From: Rhodoferax sp.
Lineage (GTDB): Bacteria > Pseudomonadota > Gammaproteobacteria > Burkholderiales > Burkholderiaceae_C
Length of the DNA: 64,000 bases
Direction of reading: 5' to 3'
Assembly (NCBI RefSeq): GCF_028715765.1
Contig: NZ_JAQURE010000005.1
Coordinates: 49,892-113,891 of the forward strand
Part shown: positions 19,447-27,518 of the stretch, piece after piece
Layout: each line of letters begins with the position of its first letter
Position numbering within the stretch: position 1 is the first letter of the stretch
Position numbers and translations under genes: made by a program
The notes under the pieces: model-generated
What the model saw: only the letters and a program-made list of their open reading frames with translations
Told to the model about the DNA's origin: nothing
Database searches by the model: none

Positions 19447-19848
19447 ATGACAAACACAATTAATTTAATAGCGGAAAGTGCTTATTCCATAAGCGCTACA
19501 GGTCAAAAAACCTTAAAAATTGCGAACGATGCCGATGTCAGCACCGTGGCTTGGCAAGGTGTGGATTGCATTGAATTGCAGTTTCCCAAATTCACCGATG
19601 GCCGCGCCTACAGCCAGGCCTACTTGCTGCGCCGCCGCCTGGGATTCAAGGGCGACATTCGCGCCACCGGCGATGTGCTGGTAGACCAGGTGCTGCAGAT
19701 GCAGCGCAGTGGTTTCAGCTCTGCGGTACTGCGCGGTGACCAAAGCCTGGCCCATGCGCAACGCCAACTGACCCAATTTGACCATTTTTATCAAGGCGAC
19801 GCCGCCCACCCGCAACCCCTGTTCACCCCTGAAGGAGCCGCCGCATGA
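19447..19848 (+). CDS. DUF934 protein of the sulfate assimilation operon
   Basis: A 133-residue DUF934 protein. This family is found almost only between cysI and cysH in beta- and gammaproteobacteria and is thought to assist sulfite reduction; no activity is established. The conserved core is seen in LQFPKFTDGRAYSQAYLLRR and GDVLVDQVLQMQRSGF. The first 20 or so residues (MTNTINLIAESAYSISATGQ) are encoded by a repeat copy and are probably not part of the ancestral protein. The stop overlaps the cysH start by four bases. Confidence 0.87.
   Translation: MTNTINLIAESAYSISATGQKTLKIANDADVSTVAWQGVDCIELQFPKFTDGRAYSQAYLLRRRLGFKGDIRATGDVLVDQVLQMQRSGFSSAVLRGDQSLAHAQRQLTQFDHFYQGDAAHPQPLFTPEGAAA
19464..19503 (+). 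repeat. Dispersed palindromic repeat, copy at the DUF934 N-terminus
   Basis: Forward copy with the best-preserved hairpin: GTGCTTATTCCATAAGCGCT, flanked by AATAGC on the left and ACAGG on the right. It begins about 15 bases after the start codon. Confidence 0.85.
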
Positions 19849-20624
19849 GCGCCATTGACCTGAACGCCCGCGCCTCTGTTGATTTTGCGCAAAAACTGGC
19901 CCAAACCCAAGCCCTGCTGCAACAAGCCGCGCTGAACTACGCGCCGCTCAAGCCCAATGACGAACCCCGCATCACCCTGGCCTGCAGCCTGGGCGCTGAA
20001 GACATGGTGCTGGCCCACCTGATCAACAGCCTGCAACTCAACATCGGCATTTTTGTGCTGGAAACCGGGCAACTGCACGCCGAAACCCTGGCCTTACTAG
20101 ACCGGCTCAAAGCCACCTCAAGCGCCAAAGTGGCGGTGTTCAAGCCGGTCGAGCAAGCCACGATCCAATTTGTGGCGCGCGAGGGTGCAGACGCCATGTA
20201 CAAGAGCATTGAACTGCGCAAAGCCTGCTGCCAGATTCGCAAGATGGAGCCGCTGGGCCGCGCACTCAAGGGCAAGGATGCCTGGGTCACCGGCCTGCGC
20301 CGCGAGCAATCCGGCGCACGCGCCGAGGTGCCGTTGATCGACACCAGCGACGCCAGCCGCGTCAAGCTCAACCCCCTGGCCAACTGGACCTGGGGCGACG
20401 TGTGGCACTACATTGCCCAAAACCAGGTCGACTACAACCCGCTGCACGACCAGTTCTACCCCAGCATTGGCTGCGCCCCCTGCACCCGTGCCATCAGCCT
20501 GGGCGAAGACTTCCGCGCCGGACGCTGGTGGTGGGAAGACGAAGCCGCCAAGGAATGCGGCCTGCACGTCAAAGCCAGCGCCCTGCCCAGCGCACAACAC
20601 AACCCTACCGAGGCTACCGCATGA
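19845..20624 (+). CDS. cysH: Phosphoadenylyl/adenylyl-sulfate reductase
   Basis: Reduces PAPS or APS to sulfite. A 259-residue protein with the PP-loop entry ITLACSLGAEDMVLAHLI. The paired cysteines in ELRKACCQIRKMEPL and SIGCAPCTRAISLGEDF are the four ligands of a [4Fe-4S] cluster, the mark of the APS-reducing type; a separate APS kinase is also absent from this operon. Starts inside the DUF934 stop and overlaps cysD by four bases. Confidence 0.94.
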   Translation: MSAIDLNARASVDFAQKLAQTQALLQQAALNYAPLKPNDEPRITLACSLGAEDMVLAHLINSLQLNIGIFVLETGQLHAETLALLDRLKATSSAKVAVFKPVEQATIQFVAREGADAMYKSIELRKACCQIRKMEPLGRALKGKDAWVTGLRREQSGARAEVPLIDTSDASRVKLNPLANWTWGDVWHYIAQNQVDYNPLHDQFYPSIGCAPCTRAISLGEDFRAGRWWWEDEAAKECGLHVKASALPSAQHNPTEATA

Positions 20625-21589
20625 ACGCCCCTATTCACTCCAACCTGCTGCACCCCATGACACACCACCGCCCTGACCACTTAAGCAACGCCCACCTGGA
20701 CGCGCTGGAAGAAGAAACCATCTTCATCCTGCGCGAAGTGGCCGCCGCCTTTGAGCGCCCGACCCTGCTGTTCTCGGGCGGCAAAGACTCGCTGGTGATG
20801 CTCAAATGCGCCGAAAAGGCCTTTGGCACGCCAGCCACTGGCGGCAAAATCCCCTACCCGCTGCTGATGATCGACACCGGCCACAACTTCCACGAGGTCA
20901 CTGATTTCCGCGACTCGCGCGCCAAAGAACTGGGTGCCGAGCTGATCGTGCGCAGCGTCGAAGACTCCATGGCCCGCGGCACCGTGCGCCTGGCGCACCC
21001 CGGCGAGAGTCGCAACGTGCACCAGTCGGTGACGCTGCTGGAAGCGATTGAAGAATTCCGCTTTGACGCACTGATTGGCGGCGCCCGCCGCGACGAGGAA
21101 AAGGCCCGCGCCAAAGAGCGCATCTTCAGCCACCGCGACAGTTTTGGCCAGTGGCAACCCAAAGACCAGCGCCCTGAGCTGTGGAATTTGTTCAACACCA
21201 AGCTGCAACCGGGTGAACACTTTCGCGTGTTTCCCATCAGCAACTGGACCGAGCTGGACGTGTGGCAATACATTGCCCGCGAACACATCGCCCTGCCCTC
21301 GCTTTACTACAGCCACAAACGCGAAGTGGTGGAGCGCAAAGGCCTGCTGGTGCCGGTGACCCCACTGACCCCGTTGAAGTCGGGCGAAGTGGCTGAACTG
21401 CGCGACGTGCGTTTTCGTACTGTGGGCGACATCACCTGCACCTGCCCGGTGGAGAGCCTGGCCGCCACCGCCGATGCCATCGTGCTGGAGACCCTTGCCG
21501 CAGACGTGTCTGAGCGCGGGGCCACCCGCATGGACGACAAAACCTCTGAGGCTTCGATGGAGAAGCGCAAGAAAGACGGGTATTTTTGA
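20621..21589 (+). CDS. cysD: Sulfate adenylyltransferase subunit 2
   Basis: The ATP pyrophosphatase subunit of ATP sulfurylase; it forms APS from sulfate and ATP with GTPase CysN. PP-loop motif PTLLFSGGKDSLVMLKCAEK near residue 49; other family blocks are YPLLMIDTGHNFHEV and FDALIGGARRDEEKARAKER. Start chosen at 20621, where ATGA overlaps the cysH stop; the longer upstream frame has no family similarity. About 322 residues, normal. Confidence 0.95.
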   Translation: MNAPIHSNLLHPMTHHRPDHLSNAHLDALEEETIFILREVAAAFERPTLLFSGGKDSLVMLKCAEKAFGTPATGGKIPYPLLMIDTGHNFHEVTDFRDSRAKELGAELIVRSVEDSMARGTVRLAHPGESRNVHQSVTLLEAIEEFRFDALIGGARRDEEKARAKERIFSHRDSFGQWQPKDQRPELWNLFNTKLQPGEHFRVFPISNWTELDVWQYIAREHIALPSLYYSHKREVVERKGLLVPVTPLTPLKSGEVAELRDVRFRTVGDITCTCPVESLAATADAIVLETLAADVSERGATRMDDKTSEASMEKRKKDGYF

Positions 21590-21645
21590 TGAAACCGGCG
21601 CAGCCTTGCTTTGAAGTTGGCGAAGTGATGGGTTTGACCCGGCGC

Positions 21646-21768
21646 GGCGACTGGGGCATGTGCATGCGGTTTTGGGGTGAAAGCACGCGCGAGACGGAGC
21701 GCACAGCACGCCACCAGCCATTTACGCGCGCCTTCCACCCCAAAGCCCGGTCACATGCCCCAATCACC
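21646..21768. repeat. Long imperfect palindrome, family A copy 2
   Basis: Arms at about 21646-21691 and 21725-21768 pair with each other (TTTTGGGGTGAAAGCACGCG against CGCGCGCCTTCCACCCCAAA). The left arm matches the right arm of the palindrome at 8648-8775 in 26 consecutive bases, and its right arm matches the other's left arm, so the copies are homologous and inverted. Confidence 0.8.
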
Positions 21769-21820
21769 ACGCCTAGCGCTATCGGTGAAATGCACTCAAC
21801 GCGAACGCCAAAAACGTCCA

Positions 21821-21922
21821 GCAGCGTGCGTTGGGTATCTGACGTAGCGGAATCAAGGAGGAGGATTGGGCAGTGCCCAATCCGGGGGACATCCGCGTAG
21901 TCAGATACCCAGCGCGCGCTGC
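21821..21922. repeat. Long imperfect palindrome, family B
   Basis: Outer arms start GCAGCGTGCGTTGGGTATCT and end AGATACCCAGCGCGCGCTGC. The centre is the near-perfect palindrome GGATTGGGCAGTGCCCAATCC. About 102 bases, able to form one long hairpin. No second copy was noticed in the window. Confidence 0.75.
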
Positions 21923-22011
21923 GGGTCAAAACCACATCACCCCCAGTCCCAATAAGTCCACACCAAAAACACAAGACATTCAAAGTCAAACCAAACACCA
22001 GGCCAAACACC

Positions 22012-23400
22012 ATGAGCACCACAGAAACCATAGCTAGTCACGCAACAACCACAAGCGCTACAAGCCAATTTGACACAAAATCTGCACTCAAATTCATCAC
22101 CTGCGGTAGCGTGGACGACGGCAAGAGCACCCTCATCGGCCGCCTGCTCATCGACAGCCGCAGCGTGCTGCAAGACCAGCTGGCCAACGTCTCCAAAAGC
22201 GGCGAAGCTGATCTGGCCCAGTTCACTGACGGCCTCAGCGCCGAACGCGAACAAGGCATCACCATCGACGTGGCCTACCGCTACTTCAACACCGCCGAGC
22301 GCAAATTCATCATTGGCGACGCCCCCGGCCACGAGCAATACACCCGCAACATGGTCACCGCCGCCAGCAGCGCAGATGCCGCTGTGGTGCTGGTCGATGC
22401 CACCAAACTGCAATGGCAAGACCCGACTTTGAGCCTGCTGCCGCAAACCCGCCGCCACAGCCTGCTGTGCCACCTGCTGCGCGTGCCCAGCATCGTGTTT
22501 GCCGTCAACAAGCTCGACGCCCTGGGCGAGGATGCCAGCACCGCGTTTGCCCACATCGAAGGCGCACTCACACAGTTTGCCCAAGCCGCAGGCATTGAAG
22601 TGGCCGCCATCGTGCCCATTTCTGCGCTCAAAGGCCACAACGTGGTCGAGTCCGTGGCGAACTGGTGCGGCTATACGGGTCCGAGCCTGCTCGACATTTT
22701 GGAAAACTTGCCAGTGACTCCGGCAGACACCGCGCTACCACTGGGTTTTCCGGTGCAATGGGTGGAAAAATTTTCATCCAGCAGCGACACCACCCAAGGG
22801 CGGCGCATCTTCTGGGGGCGCGTGGCTGCTGGCGTGGCCCAGGTCGGGCAACGCATCAAAGTGCTGCCCAGTGGCCAAACCGCTACCGTGGCGCAAGTGC
22901 TCAACACCACGCGCCTGCCAGGCACGGTACCAGCCGGACACAGCGCGGGGATCATCCTTGACAGAGAAGTCGATGTATCTCGGGGCGATTGGCTGCTAGC
23001 CCTTGACCCACTTGCACCAAGCGCTCCTGTTTCTGATGATGACTTCAGCGACACACCCAGCCCCAGCAGCCTGGCCGCCAGCCGCGAAATCAGCGCCACG
23101 GTGGCCTGGATGGACGACGAACCGCTGGTGGCCGGACGGGTCTACTGGGCGCTACACGGCCACCGCTGGGTCAAAGCGCGGGTCAAACGCGTGGTGCACC
23201 GGCTCGACATCAACACCCTGGCCGAAGAAACCGCCGACACCCTGCCCGCCAACAGCATTGGCCACATTGAGCTGCTGCTGCAAGACGGCATTGCCGCGCT
23301 GCCGTTTGCCCAGTCACGGGTGCAAGGCGCGCTGGTGCTGGTAGACACCGCCAGCCACCGTACCGCCGGTGCGGTGATGATCCACGCAGGCGCACAGTGA
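22012..23400 (+). CDS. cysN: Sulfate adenylyltransferase subunit 1 (GTPase)
   Basis: GTPase subunit that drives ATP sulfurylase. G1 is FITCGSVDDGKSTLIGRLL near residue 30, G3 is IIGDAPGHEQYTRNM, and G4 is FAVNKLD. About 462 residues, with the elongation-factor-like beta-barrel domains after residue 240. There is no fused APS kinase domain. The first 20 residues (up to SATSQF) are encoded by a dispersed repeat copy and precede the usual start of the family. A 422-base gap separates it from cysD. Confidence 0.94.
   Translation: MSTTETIASHATTTSATSQFDTKSALKFITCGSVDDGKSTLIGRLLIDSRSVLQDQLANVSKSGEADLAQFTDGLSAEREQGITIDVAYRYFNTAERKFIIGDAPGHEQYTRNMVTAASSADAAVVLVDATKLQWQDPTLSLLPQTRRHSLLCHLLRVPSIVFAVNKLDALGEDASTAFAHIEGALTQFAQAAGIEVAAIVPISALKGHNVVESVANWCGYTGPSLLDILENLPVTPADTALPLGFPVQWVEKFSSSSDTTQGRRIFWGRVAAGVAQVGQRIKVLPSGQTATVAQVLNTTRLPGTVPAGHSAGIILDREVDVSRGDWLLALDPLAPSAPVSDDDFSDTPSPSSLAASREISATVAWMDDEPLVAGRVYWALHGHRWVKARVKRVVHRLDINTLAEETADTLPANSIGHIELLLQDGIAALPFAQSRVQGALVLVDTASHRTAGAVMIHAGAQ
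22029..22068 (+). repeat. Dispersed palindromic repeat, copy at the cysN N-terminus
   Basis: Forward copy: CATAGCTAGTCACGCAACAA, then CCACAAGCGCTACAAGCC. It encodes part of a short N-terminal extension of CysN. Confidence 0.7.
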
Positions 23401-23511
23401 ACCACCGTTGACGCAAATCAAGGCCTTTTTAGAGGCATCTGGCTATGCTGTAGGGTTGTTGACCAGAGCCTTTAAAATCACCTTTTTGCACCTAACCTAA
23501 GAGACATCACC

Positions 23512-23841
23512 ATGACCCATACCGTCACCGAAGCCTGTATCAAATGCAAGTACACCGACTGTGTCGATGTTTGCCCGGTGGACTGTTTCCGCGAAGGCCC
23601 CAACTTTTTGACCATCGACCCCGATGAATGCATTGACTGCGCAGTCTGCATCCCAGAGTGCCCGGTGAACGCCATTTATGCCGAAGAAGATGTACCAAAA
23701 AACCAGCGCCACATGACCAAGCTCAATGCCGAGTTGGCCAAGCTGCCTACCTGGAAAAGCATCACCAAGCGCAAAGCCCCGCTGCCCGAAGCTGAAGAGT
23801 GGAAAGACAAAACCGGCAAGCTCTCTGAGCTGATCCGCTGA
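23512..23841 (+). CDS. fdxA: Seven-iron ferredoxin (3Fe-4S/4Fe-4S)
   Basis: A 109-residue ferredoxin of the FdxA type. Cysteine motifs [18 protein letters not shown] and [17 protein letters not shown] bind the two clusters. The basic/acidic C-terminal tail is typical. A hairpin terminator follows at 23859. The next gene encodes a ferredoxin-NADP reductase, its likely electron partner. Confidence 0.96.
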   Translation: MTHTVTEACIKCKYTDCVDVCPVDCFREGPNFLTIDPDECIDCAVCIPECPVNAIYAEEDVPKNQRHMTKLNAELAKLPTWKSITKRKAPLPEAEEWKDKTGKLSELIR

Positions 23842-23858
23842 TTGACATACAACATCCA

Positions 23859-23905
23859 ACCTGGCGCTTGCCGTACCTACCTTGTGCGGCAACCCAGGTT
23901 TTTTT
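23859..23905 (+). terminator. Rho-independent terminator after fdxA
   Basis: ACCTGG...CCAGGT outer stem with TTGCCG/CGGCAA inner pairing, followed by seven T. It lies 17 bases after the fdxA stop. Confidence 0.8.
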
Positions 23906-23934
23906 GCGCCCCATGAGCGCCTGGAGTCTGCCCC

Positions 23935-24999
23935 ATGAACACTGCCCCTATACAGACTGACGCCCTGGTCATTGGCGCAGGCCCAGTGGGCTTGTACACG
24001 GTGTTTCAGCTCGGGCTGCAAGGCGTGGCGGCGCAGGTGGTGGACGTGTTGCCACAAGCTGGTGGCCAGTGCATTGAGCTCTACCCCGACAAACCCATTT
24101 TTGACATCCCTGGCATCCCACGCTGCAGCGGGCGCGAACTGGCGCAGCGCTTGCTGGCGCAGGTGGCACCCTTCAAGCCCCACTTTCACTTCAACCGCCA
24201 AGTCAGCAGCCTGGCGCTGCAAGCCGATGGGCGCTGGCTGGTCAGCACGGCCAGCGGCATCGCCCCGGCAGCACATTTCATGGCGCGCACGGTCTTCATT
24301 GCGGCGGGGGTTGGTGCGTTTGTGCCCAAAGAACTCAAGCTTGAAGGGTTGGCCACGTGGTTGGGCAGCCAGCTGTTTTACCGCCAAGCACCAGCACCAG
24401 CCACGCAGGGGCAACGGGTGCTGGTGGTGGGCGGCGAAGACGAAGCTGTGGCCAGCGCCGTGGCGCTGGCGCAAGGCGGCGCGCAGAGTGTGACGCTGGT
24501 GCACCGCCGCGACGTGCTGCAAGCCCCGCCCGCGACACTGGCGCAGTTCAACACACTGCGTGCCGCCGGAAAAATCAAGTTCCTGACCGGCCAGCTCACA
24601 GGCTTGAGCGCGTCTGCTGAGCGCTTGCAACAGGTGCAGCTGACCACGCCCGAAGACCACACCGTGGCCGTGCCACTCGACACCTTGGTGGTGTGCCAGG
24701 GCGTCAGCCCCAAGCTGGGCCCGATGGCCGATTGGGGCTTGGACATGGCGCGCAAGCAACTGCGCGTGAGCACCGAAACCTTTGCCACCAGCGCGCCCGG
24801 CATTTACGCCGTGGGCGACGTCATCACCTACCCCGGCAAGAAAAAACTCATCGTGTGCGGTTTTCACGAAGCCACGCTGGCGGTGTTTGCCGCCGCCCAA
24901 ACCCTGTGCCCTGACGCCTCGGGCGTGCTGCAATACACCACCAGCAGCGCGCTGCTGCAGCAACGGCTGGGCGTGGCTGGCACGCCAGCGCGCTGCTGA
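23935..24999 (+). CDS. Ferredoxin-NADP reductase, thioredoxin-reductase-like type
   Basis: A 354-residue FAD/NAD(P)H oxidoreductase. The FAD-binding site is ALVIGAGPVGLYTVFQLGLQ, followed by PQAGGQCIELYPDKPIFDIP, which is characteristic of TrxR-like ferredoxin reductases rather than thioredoxin reductase: there is no CxxC. The NADPH site is RVLVVGGEDEAVASAVALAQ (GGEDEA in place of GxGxxA), and the FAD tail is IYAVGDVITYPGKKKLI. It follows fdxA after its terminator, so it is likely expressed separately but works with it. Confidence 0.9.
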   Translation: MNTAPIQTDALVIGAGPVGLYTVFQLGLQGVAAQVVDVLPQAGGQCIELYPDKPIFDIPGIPRCSGRELAQRLLAQVAPFKPHFHFNRQVSSLALQADGRWLVSTASGIAPAAHFMARTVFIAAGVGAFVPKELKLEGLATWLGSQLFYRQAPAPATQGQRVLVVGGEDEAVASAVALAQGGAQSVTLVHRRDVLQAPPATLAQFNTLRAAGKIKFLTGQLTGLSASAERLQQVQLTTPEDHTVAVPLDTLVVCQGVSPKLGPMADWGLDMARKQLRVSTETFATSAPGIYAVGDVITYPGKKKLIVCGFHEATLAVFAAAQTLCPDASGVLQYTTSSALLQQRLGVAGTPARC

Positions 25000-25001
25000 A
25001 T

Positions 25002-25217
25002 TTATTTCGGCGCGCGCAAGGGCTTGAGCAGGTCGCTCAGGCCGTTGTGGTCAATCTCGTGCATCAGGGCAATCAAGCGCCCCAACTCGCCTTTGGGCAC
25101 GCCTTCACGCACAAACCAACGCAAATAGTCGCCCGGCAAGTCGGCAATCAAACGGCCTTTGTGTTTGCCAAAGGGCATGGCCAGCGTGACCAGGCGTTGC
25201 AAGTCTTCAGGGTTCAT
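25002..25217 (-). CDS. DUF3820 small protein
   Basis: A 71-residue protein starting MNPEDLQRLVTLAMPFGKHK, with the family block PFGKHKGRLIADLPGDYLRWF. DUF3820 proteins are small and cytosolic with no settled function; the fold has been linked to nuclease-related domains. The ATG at 25217 is chosen over a longer upstream frame that overlaps the next gene. Its start is eight bases from the end of the SUI1-like gene, so the two are probably cotranscribed. Confidence 0.8.
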   Translation of the reverse strand: MNPEDLQRLVTLAMPFGKHKGRLIADLPGDYLRWFVREGVPKGELGRLIALMHEIDHNGLSDLLKPLRAPK

Positions 25218-25225
25218 GGTTATAC

Positions 25226-25588
25226 CTAGCCGCCAGCGCGCTTGGCATGAATGCCTTGCGTGGCCAGCAGCGCCAGCACGCGCTCGCAGTGGTCGCCTTG
25301 CACTTCGATCGCGCCATCTTTCACCGTGCCGCCCGAGCCACAGGCGGTTTTGAGTTGCTTGCCCAACGTGGCAAGCGCAGCCGCATCCAGCGCCAGGCCT
25401 TTGACCAGCGTGACCCCTTTGCCGGCGCGGCCTTTGGTCTCGCGCCAGACCCGCACCACACCATCGCCCACCGCAGCGGGCTTGGCCTGGCGGCAGGTGC
25501 AGGCACTGCTGGGCTGGCGACAATCAGGGCAGATGCGGCCAAGGTCGGTGCTGTACACCAAGCCGCTGCTGAGAAGTTTAGATTTCAT
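25226..25588 (-). CDS. yciH: SUI1/eIF1-like translation factor, YciH family
   Basis: A 120-residue protein with an N-terminal Cys cluster (ICPDCRQPSSACTCRQ) and a C-terminal SUI1 domain whose core reads GKQLKTACGSGGTVKDGAIE. YciH-type proteins resemble eukaryotic eIF1 and can affect start-site discrimination in vitro. First gene of a two-gene leftward unit with the DUF3820 gene. Confidence 0.9.
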   Translation of the reverse strand: MKSKLLSSGLVYSTDLGRICPDCRQPSSACTCRQAKPAAVGDGVVRVWRETKGRAGKGVTLVKGLALDAAALATLGKQLKTACGSGGTVKDGAIEVQGDHCERVLALLATQGIHAKRAGG

Positions 25589-25608
25589 GCGCTAGGGTCT
25601 CTGAAATG

Positions 25609-25657
25609 CTCTATTTTTAATAGCTGTTTGCGCTTATTTGATGGGCGCTGTATGCCA
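25609..25657 (+). repeat. Dispersed palindromic repeat, intergenic copy
   Basis: Forward copy: CTATTTTTAATAGCTGTTTG, then CGCTTATTTGATGGGCGCTG. It lies between two divergent genes, where promoters are expected. Confidence 0.8.
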
Positions 25658-25690
25658 AAATACCTGAAAATTTTTGAACAAAGGAAAAGC

Positions 25691-25918
25691 ATGTCACGTC
25701 AAACCGTTTGGGCCAGCAAAGTGCTGGCTTTGATCCGAGGTGGCAACAGCACGGCAGCCATTGCGCAGATCAAGGTGGCTCCCACAGTGCGCGATTTGCA
25801 AGACCTGCGCAAACTGCTGACCGCCGCCAACCTGCTCAAAGCCCACCCGAATGTGGACGACGCCACCCGCGACATGGTGGCCGCCCTGTCGGCACCCCGG
25901 CTGCACCGCGCGCCCTGA
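25691..25918 (+). CDS. Small conserved-looking hypothetical protein
   Basis: A 75-residue basic, helical protein starting MSRQTVWASKVLALIRGGNS, with a good ribosome-binding site (AAAGGAAAAG) just before the ATG. No domain is recognised. The pattern of Leu/Ala heptads and the RDLQDLRKLLTAANLLKAHP stretch suggests a small helical bundle. It is convergent with nagZ, 14 bases away. Called as a gene because of the ribosome-binding site and codon use similar to its neighbours. Confidence 0.65.
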   Translation: MSRQTVWASKVLALIRGGNSTAAIAQIKVAPTVRDLQDLRKLLTAANLLKAHPNVDDATRDMVAALSAPRLHRAP

Positions 25919-25932
25919 GCCACAAGCCTGGC

Positions 25933-27051
25933 TCAAGGCATGTCATCTAATGCCTGCATGTAGGCGGGCTGCACCATCAGCGTGTCCCAATCGGTGGCTG
26001 GGGCGGCGGGCAGCAAGGCGCGGCGGCGGGCTTCGCTGGCCTCTGACGCCAGCCACTGGCCTTTGAGTTGCGCTTCGGTCAGGCCGTCAATCAGGGCATC
26101 AAGCTCGCTGCCGTCATCAAGCGACTGGTTGCACAGCAGCACCATGTCGCAGCCGGCGTTGAGAGCGGCCACCGCGGCCTCGGTGGGGCTGACCGGCTGG
26201 CCGTCCAGCATGCGCGCACCAGCCATGGACAAATCGTCGCTGAACACCGCCCCGGTAAAGCCCAGTTGCCCGCGCAACACCGCCCCCAGCCACTTGGCAG
26301 AAAAACCCGCCGGGCGCGCATCCACCTTGGGGTAGATCACGTGCGCGGGCATGACGCTGGTCAACGCCTGCCCGAGCCAGCTGTAAGGCTGGGCGTCGGC
26401 TGCCAAAATGGTTTTCAAGGGGCGTGGGTCAACCGGCACATCGGTATGCGAGTCTGCCGCCACAGCGCCATGTCCCGGAAAATGCTTGCCACAGTTGGCC
26501 ATGCCGCTGAGTTGCAGGCCGTGCATCAGGCTTTTGGCCAGCAGCGTGACCACCCGTGGGTCTGCGGCAAAAGCGCGGTCGCCAATCACACTGCTTTTGG
26601 AGCTGGCCACCCCCCCTTTGGCGGGCAGTTCGGCCGGGTAATCAAGGTCCAGCACCGGGGTAAAGCTGAGATCAACCCCACACGCGCGCAGCTCGGCGCC
26701 CAGCACGTAGCCGCAGGCGGTGGCGGCACGGGTGGCGCGCATGGCGCCACTGCCTTCGCCCGCAGCGCCGTCTTGCAGCCAGAGCTGCCCCAAGGCGCGC
26801 ATGGGCGGCAAGTGGGTGAAGCCATCGGTCTTGAAACGCTGCACGCGGCCGCCTTCGTGGTCTACGGCAATCAGCAGGTCAGAGCGCACTTTTTTGATCC
26901 GTCGGCAGAGCTTGGTGAGTTGGGCGCGGTCGGTGAAGTTGCGGGCAAACAAAATCAGCCCGCCCACCAGGGGGTGGCTGAGGCGCTTTTTGTCTACCTT
27001 GCGCAAGCGGGTGCCGGCAATGTCGATGATGAGGGGGGCATGAAAATGCAT
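25933..27051 (-). CDS. nagZ: Beta-N-acetylhexosaminidase (glycoside hydrolase family 3)
   Basis: Removes N-acetylglucosamine from anhydro-muropeptides in cell wall recycling. The family active-site loop is GKHFPGHGAVAADSHTDVPV, with Asp and His of the catalytic dyad. The nucleophile Asp lies in VFSDDLSMAGA. The N-terminal region has LIVDHEGG-type LLIAVDHEGGRVQRFK. A 372-residue protein, full length. It follows acpS after 45 bases that are mostly a repeat copy. Confidence 0.95.
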   Translation of the reverse strand: MHFHAPLIIDIAGTRLRKVDKKRLSHPLVGGLILFARNFTDRAQLTKLCRRIKKVRSDLLIAVDHEGGRVQRFKTDGFTHLPPMRALGQLWLQDGAAGEGSGAMRATRAATACGYVLGAELRACGVDLSFTPVLDLDYPAELPAKGGVASSKSSVIGDRAFAADPRVVTLLAKSLMHGLQLSGMANCGKHFPGHGAVAADSHTDVPVDPRPLKTILAADAQPYSWLGQALTSVMPAHVIYPKVDARPAGFSAKWLGAVLRGQLGFTGAVFSDDLSMAGARMLDGQPVSPTEAAVAALNAGCDMVLLCNQSLDDGSELDALIDGLTEAQLKGQWLASEASEARRRALLPAAPATDWDTLMVQPAYMQALDDMP

Positions 27052-27064
27052 GATTTGCTCTCTT

Positions 27065-27106
27065 TTAAATAGCTGTTTACACTTATTTTATAAGCTCTAT
27101 AGCCCA
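27065..27106 (+). repeat. Dispersed palindromic repeat supplying the acpS stop codon
   Basis: Forward copy: TTAAATAGCTGTTTACACTT, then ATTTTATAAGCTCTATAGCC. On the minus strand the TAG formed by the CTATAGAGCT part is the acpS stop codon, and the last residues NGL of AcpS also come from the repeat. Confidence 0.8.
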
Positions 27107-27504
27107 TTTTTATCTAAAGTCTCGACCACGCAAAAGCTGCTGGCGTAGTCGCTCTCGTCACTCAGGCTCACGTGGGCGCGCAAGCCTTTGGCCTCAAACC
27201 AGGTTTTCAGCTCGCCGTGCAGCACGATGCTGGGCTGGCCGCTGGGCAGTTTGGCAATTTCGCAGGCGCGCCAGGTCATGGGCATGCGCATGCCCAGCCC
27301 AATGGCTTTGCTGAAGGCCTCTTTGGCACTGAAGCGCGTGGCAAGAAAACGCACGCCGCGCTCAGGCCAGCGCTGGCTGCGGGCGTGCCAGGTGGCCAGC
27401 TCGCCCGGGCTGAGAATTTTTTCAGCAAAGCGCTCACCATAGCGCGCCACGCTGTGCGCGATGCGCCGGATGTCGCAAATGTCGGTGCCAATGCCGTAGA
27501 TCAT
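27097..27504 (-). CDS. acpS: Holo-acyl-carrier-protein synthase
   Basis: Attaches 4-phosphopantetheine to the acyl carrier protein (acpP is at 41332). The signature is [18 protein letters not shown], with the metal-binding Asp, and [19 protein letters not shown], with the catalytic Glu/Lys. 135 residues, normal. The C-terminal residues and the TAG stop come from a dispersed repeat copy. Twelve to fifteen bases separate it from pdxJ upstream. Confidence 0.95.
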   Translation of the reverse strand: MIYGIGTDICDIRRIAHSVARYGERFAEKILSPGELATWHARSQRWPERGVRFLATRFSAKEAFSKAIGLGMRMPMTWRACEIAKLPSGQPSIVLHGELKTWFEAKGLRAHVSLSDESDYASSFCVVETLDKNGL

Positions 27505-27518
27505 GGGCGCTTACTTAT

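Larger units (their letters stand above)
21590..22011. other. 422-bp gap between cysD and cysN filled by two palindromes
   Basis: cysD and cysN are usually adjacent or overlapping. Here they are separated by 422 bases holding two long imperfect palindromes (21646-21768 and 21821-21922) and no convincing gene. The last 90 bases before cysN are AC-rich and may contain a ribosome-binding site or promoter, but no strong match is seen. Confidence 0.75.

Noticed and set aside
22985..23035. Possible further repeat copy within cysN (TAGCCCTTGACC ... AAGCGCTCCTG).
   Set aside because: Only the AAGCGCT block matches well and the hairpin is lost; could be chance in GC-rich coding DNA.
23401..23511. Possible riboswitch or small RNA ahead of fdxA.
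   Set aside because: The 111 bases contain no strong conserved fold that I recognise; a simple promoter is more likely.
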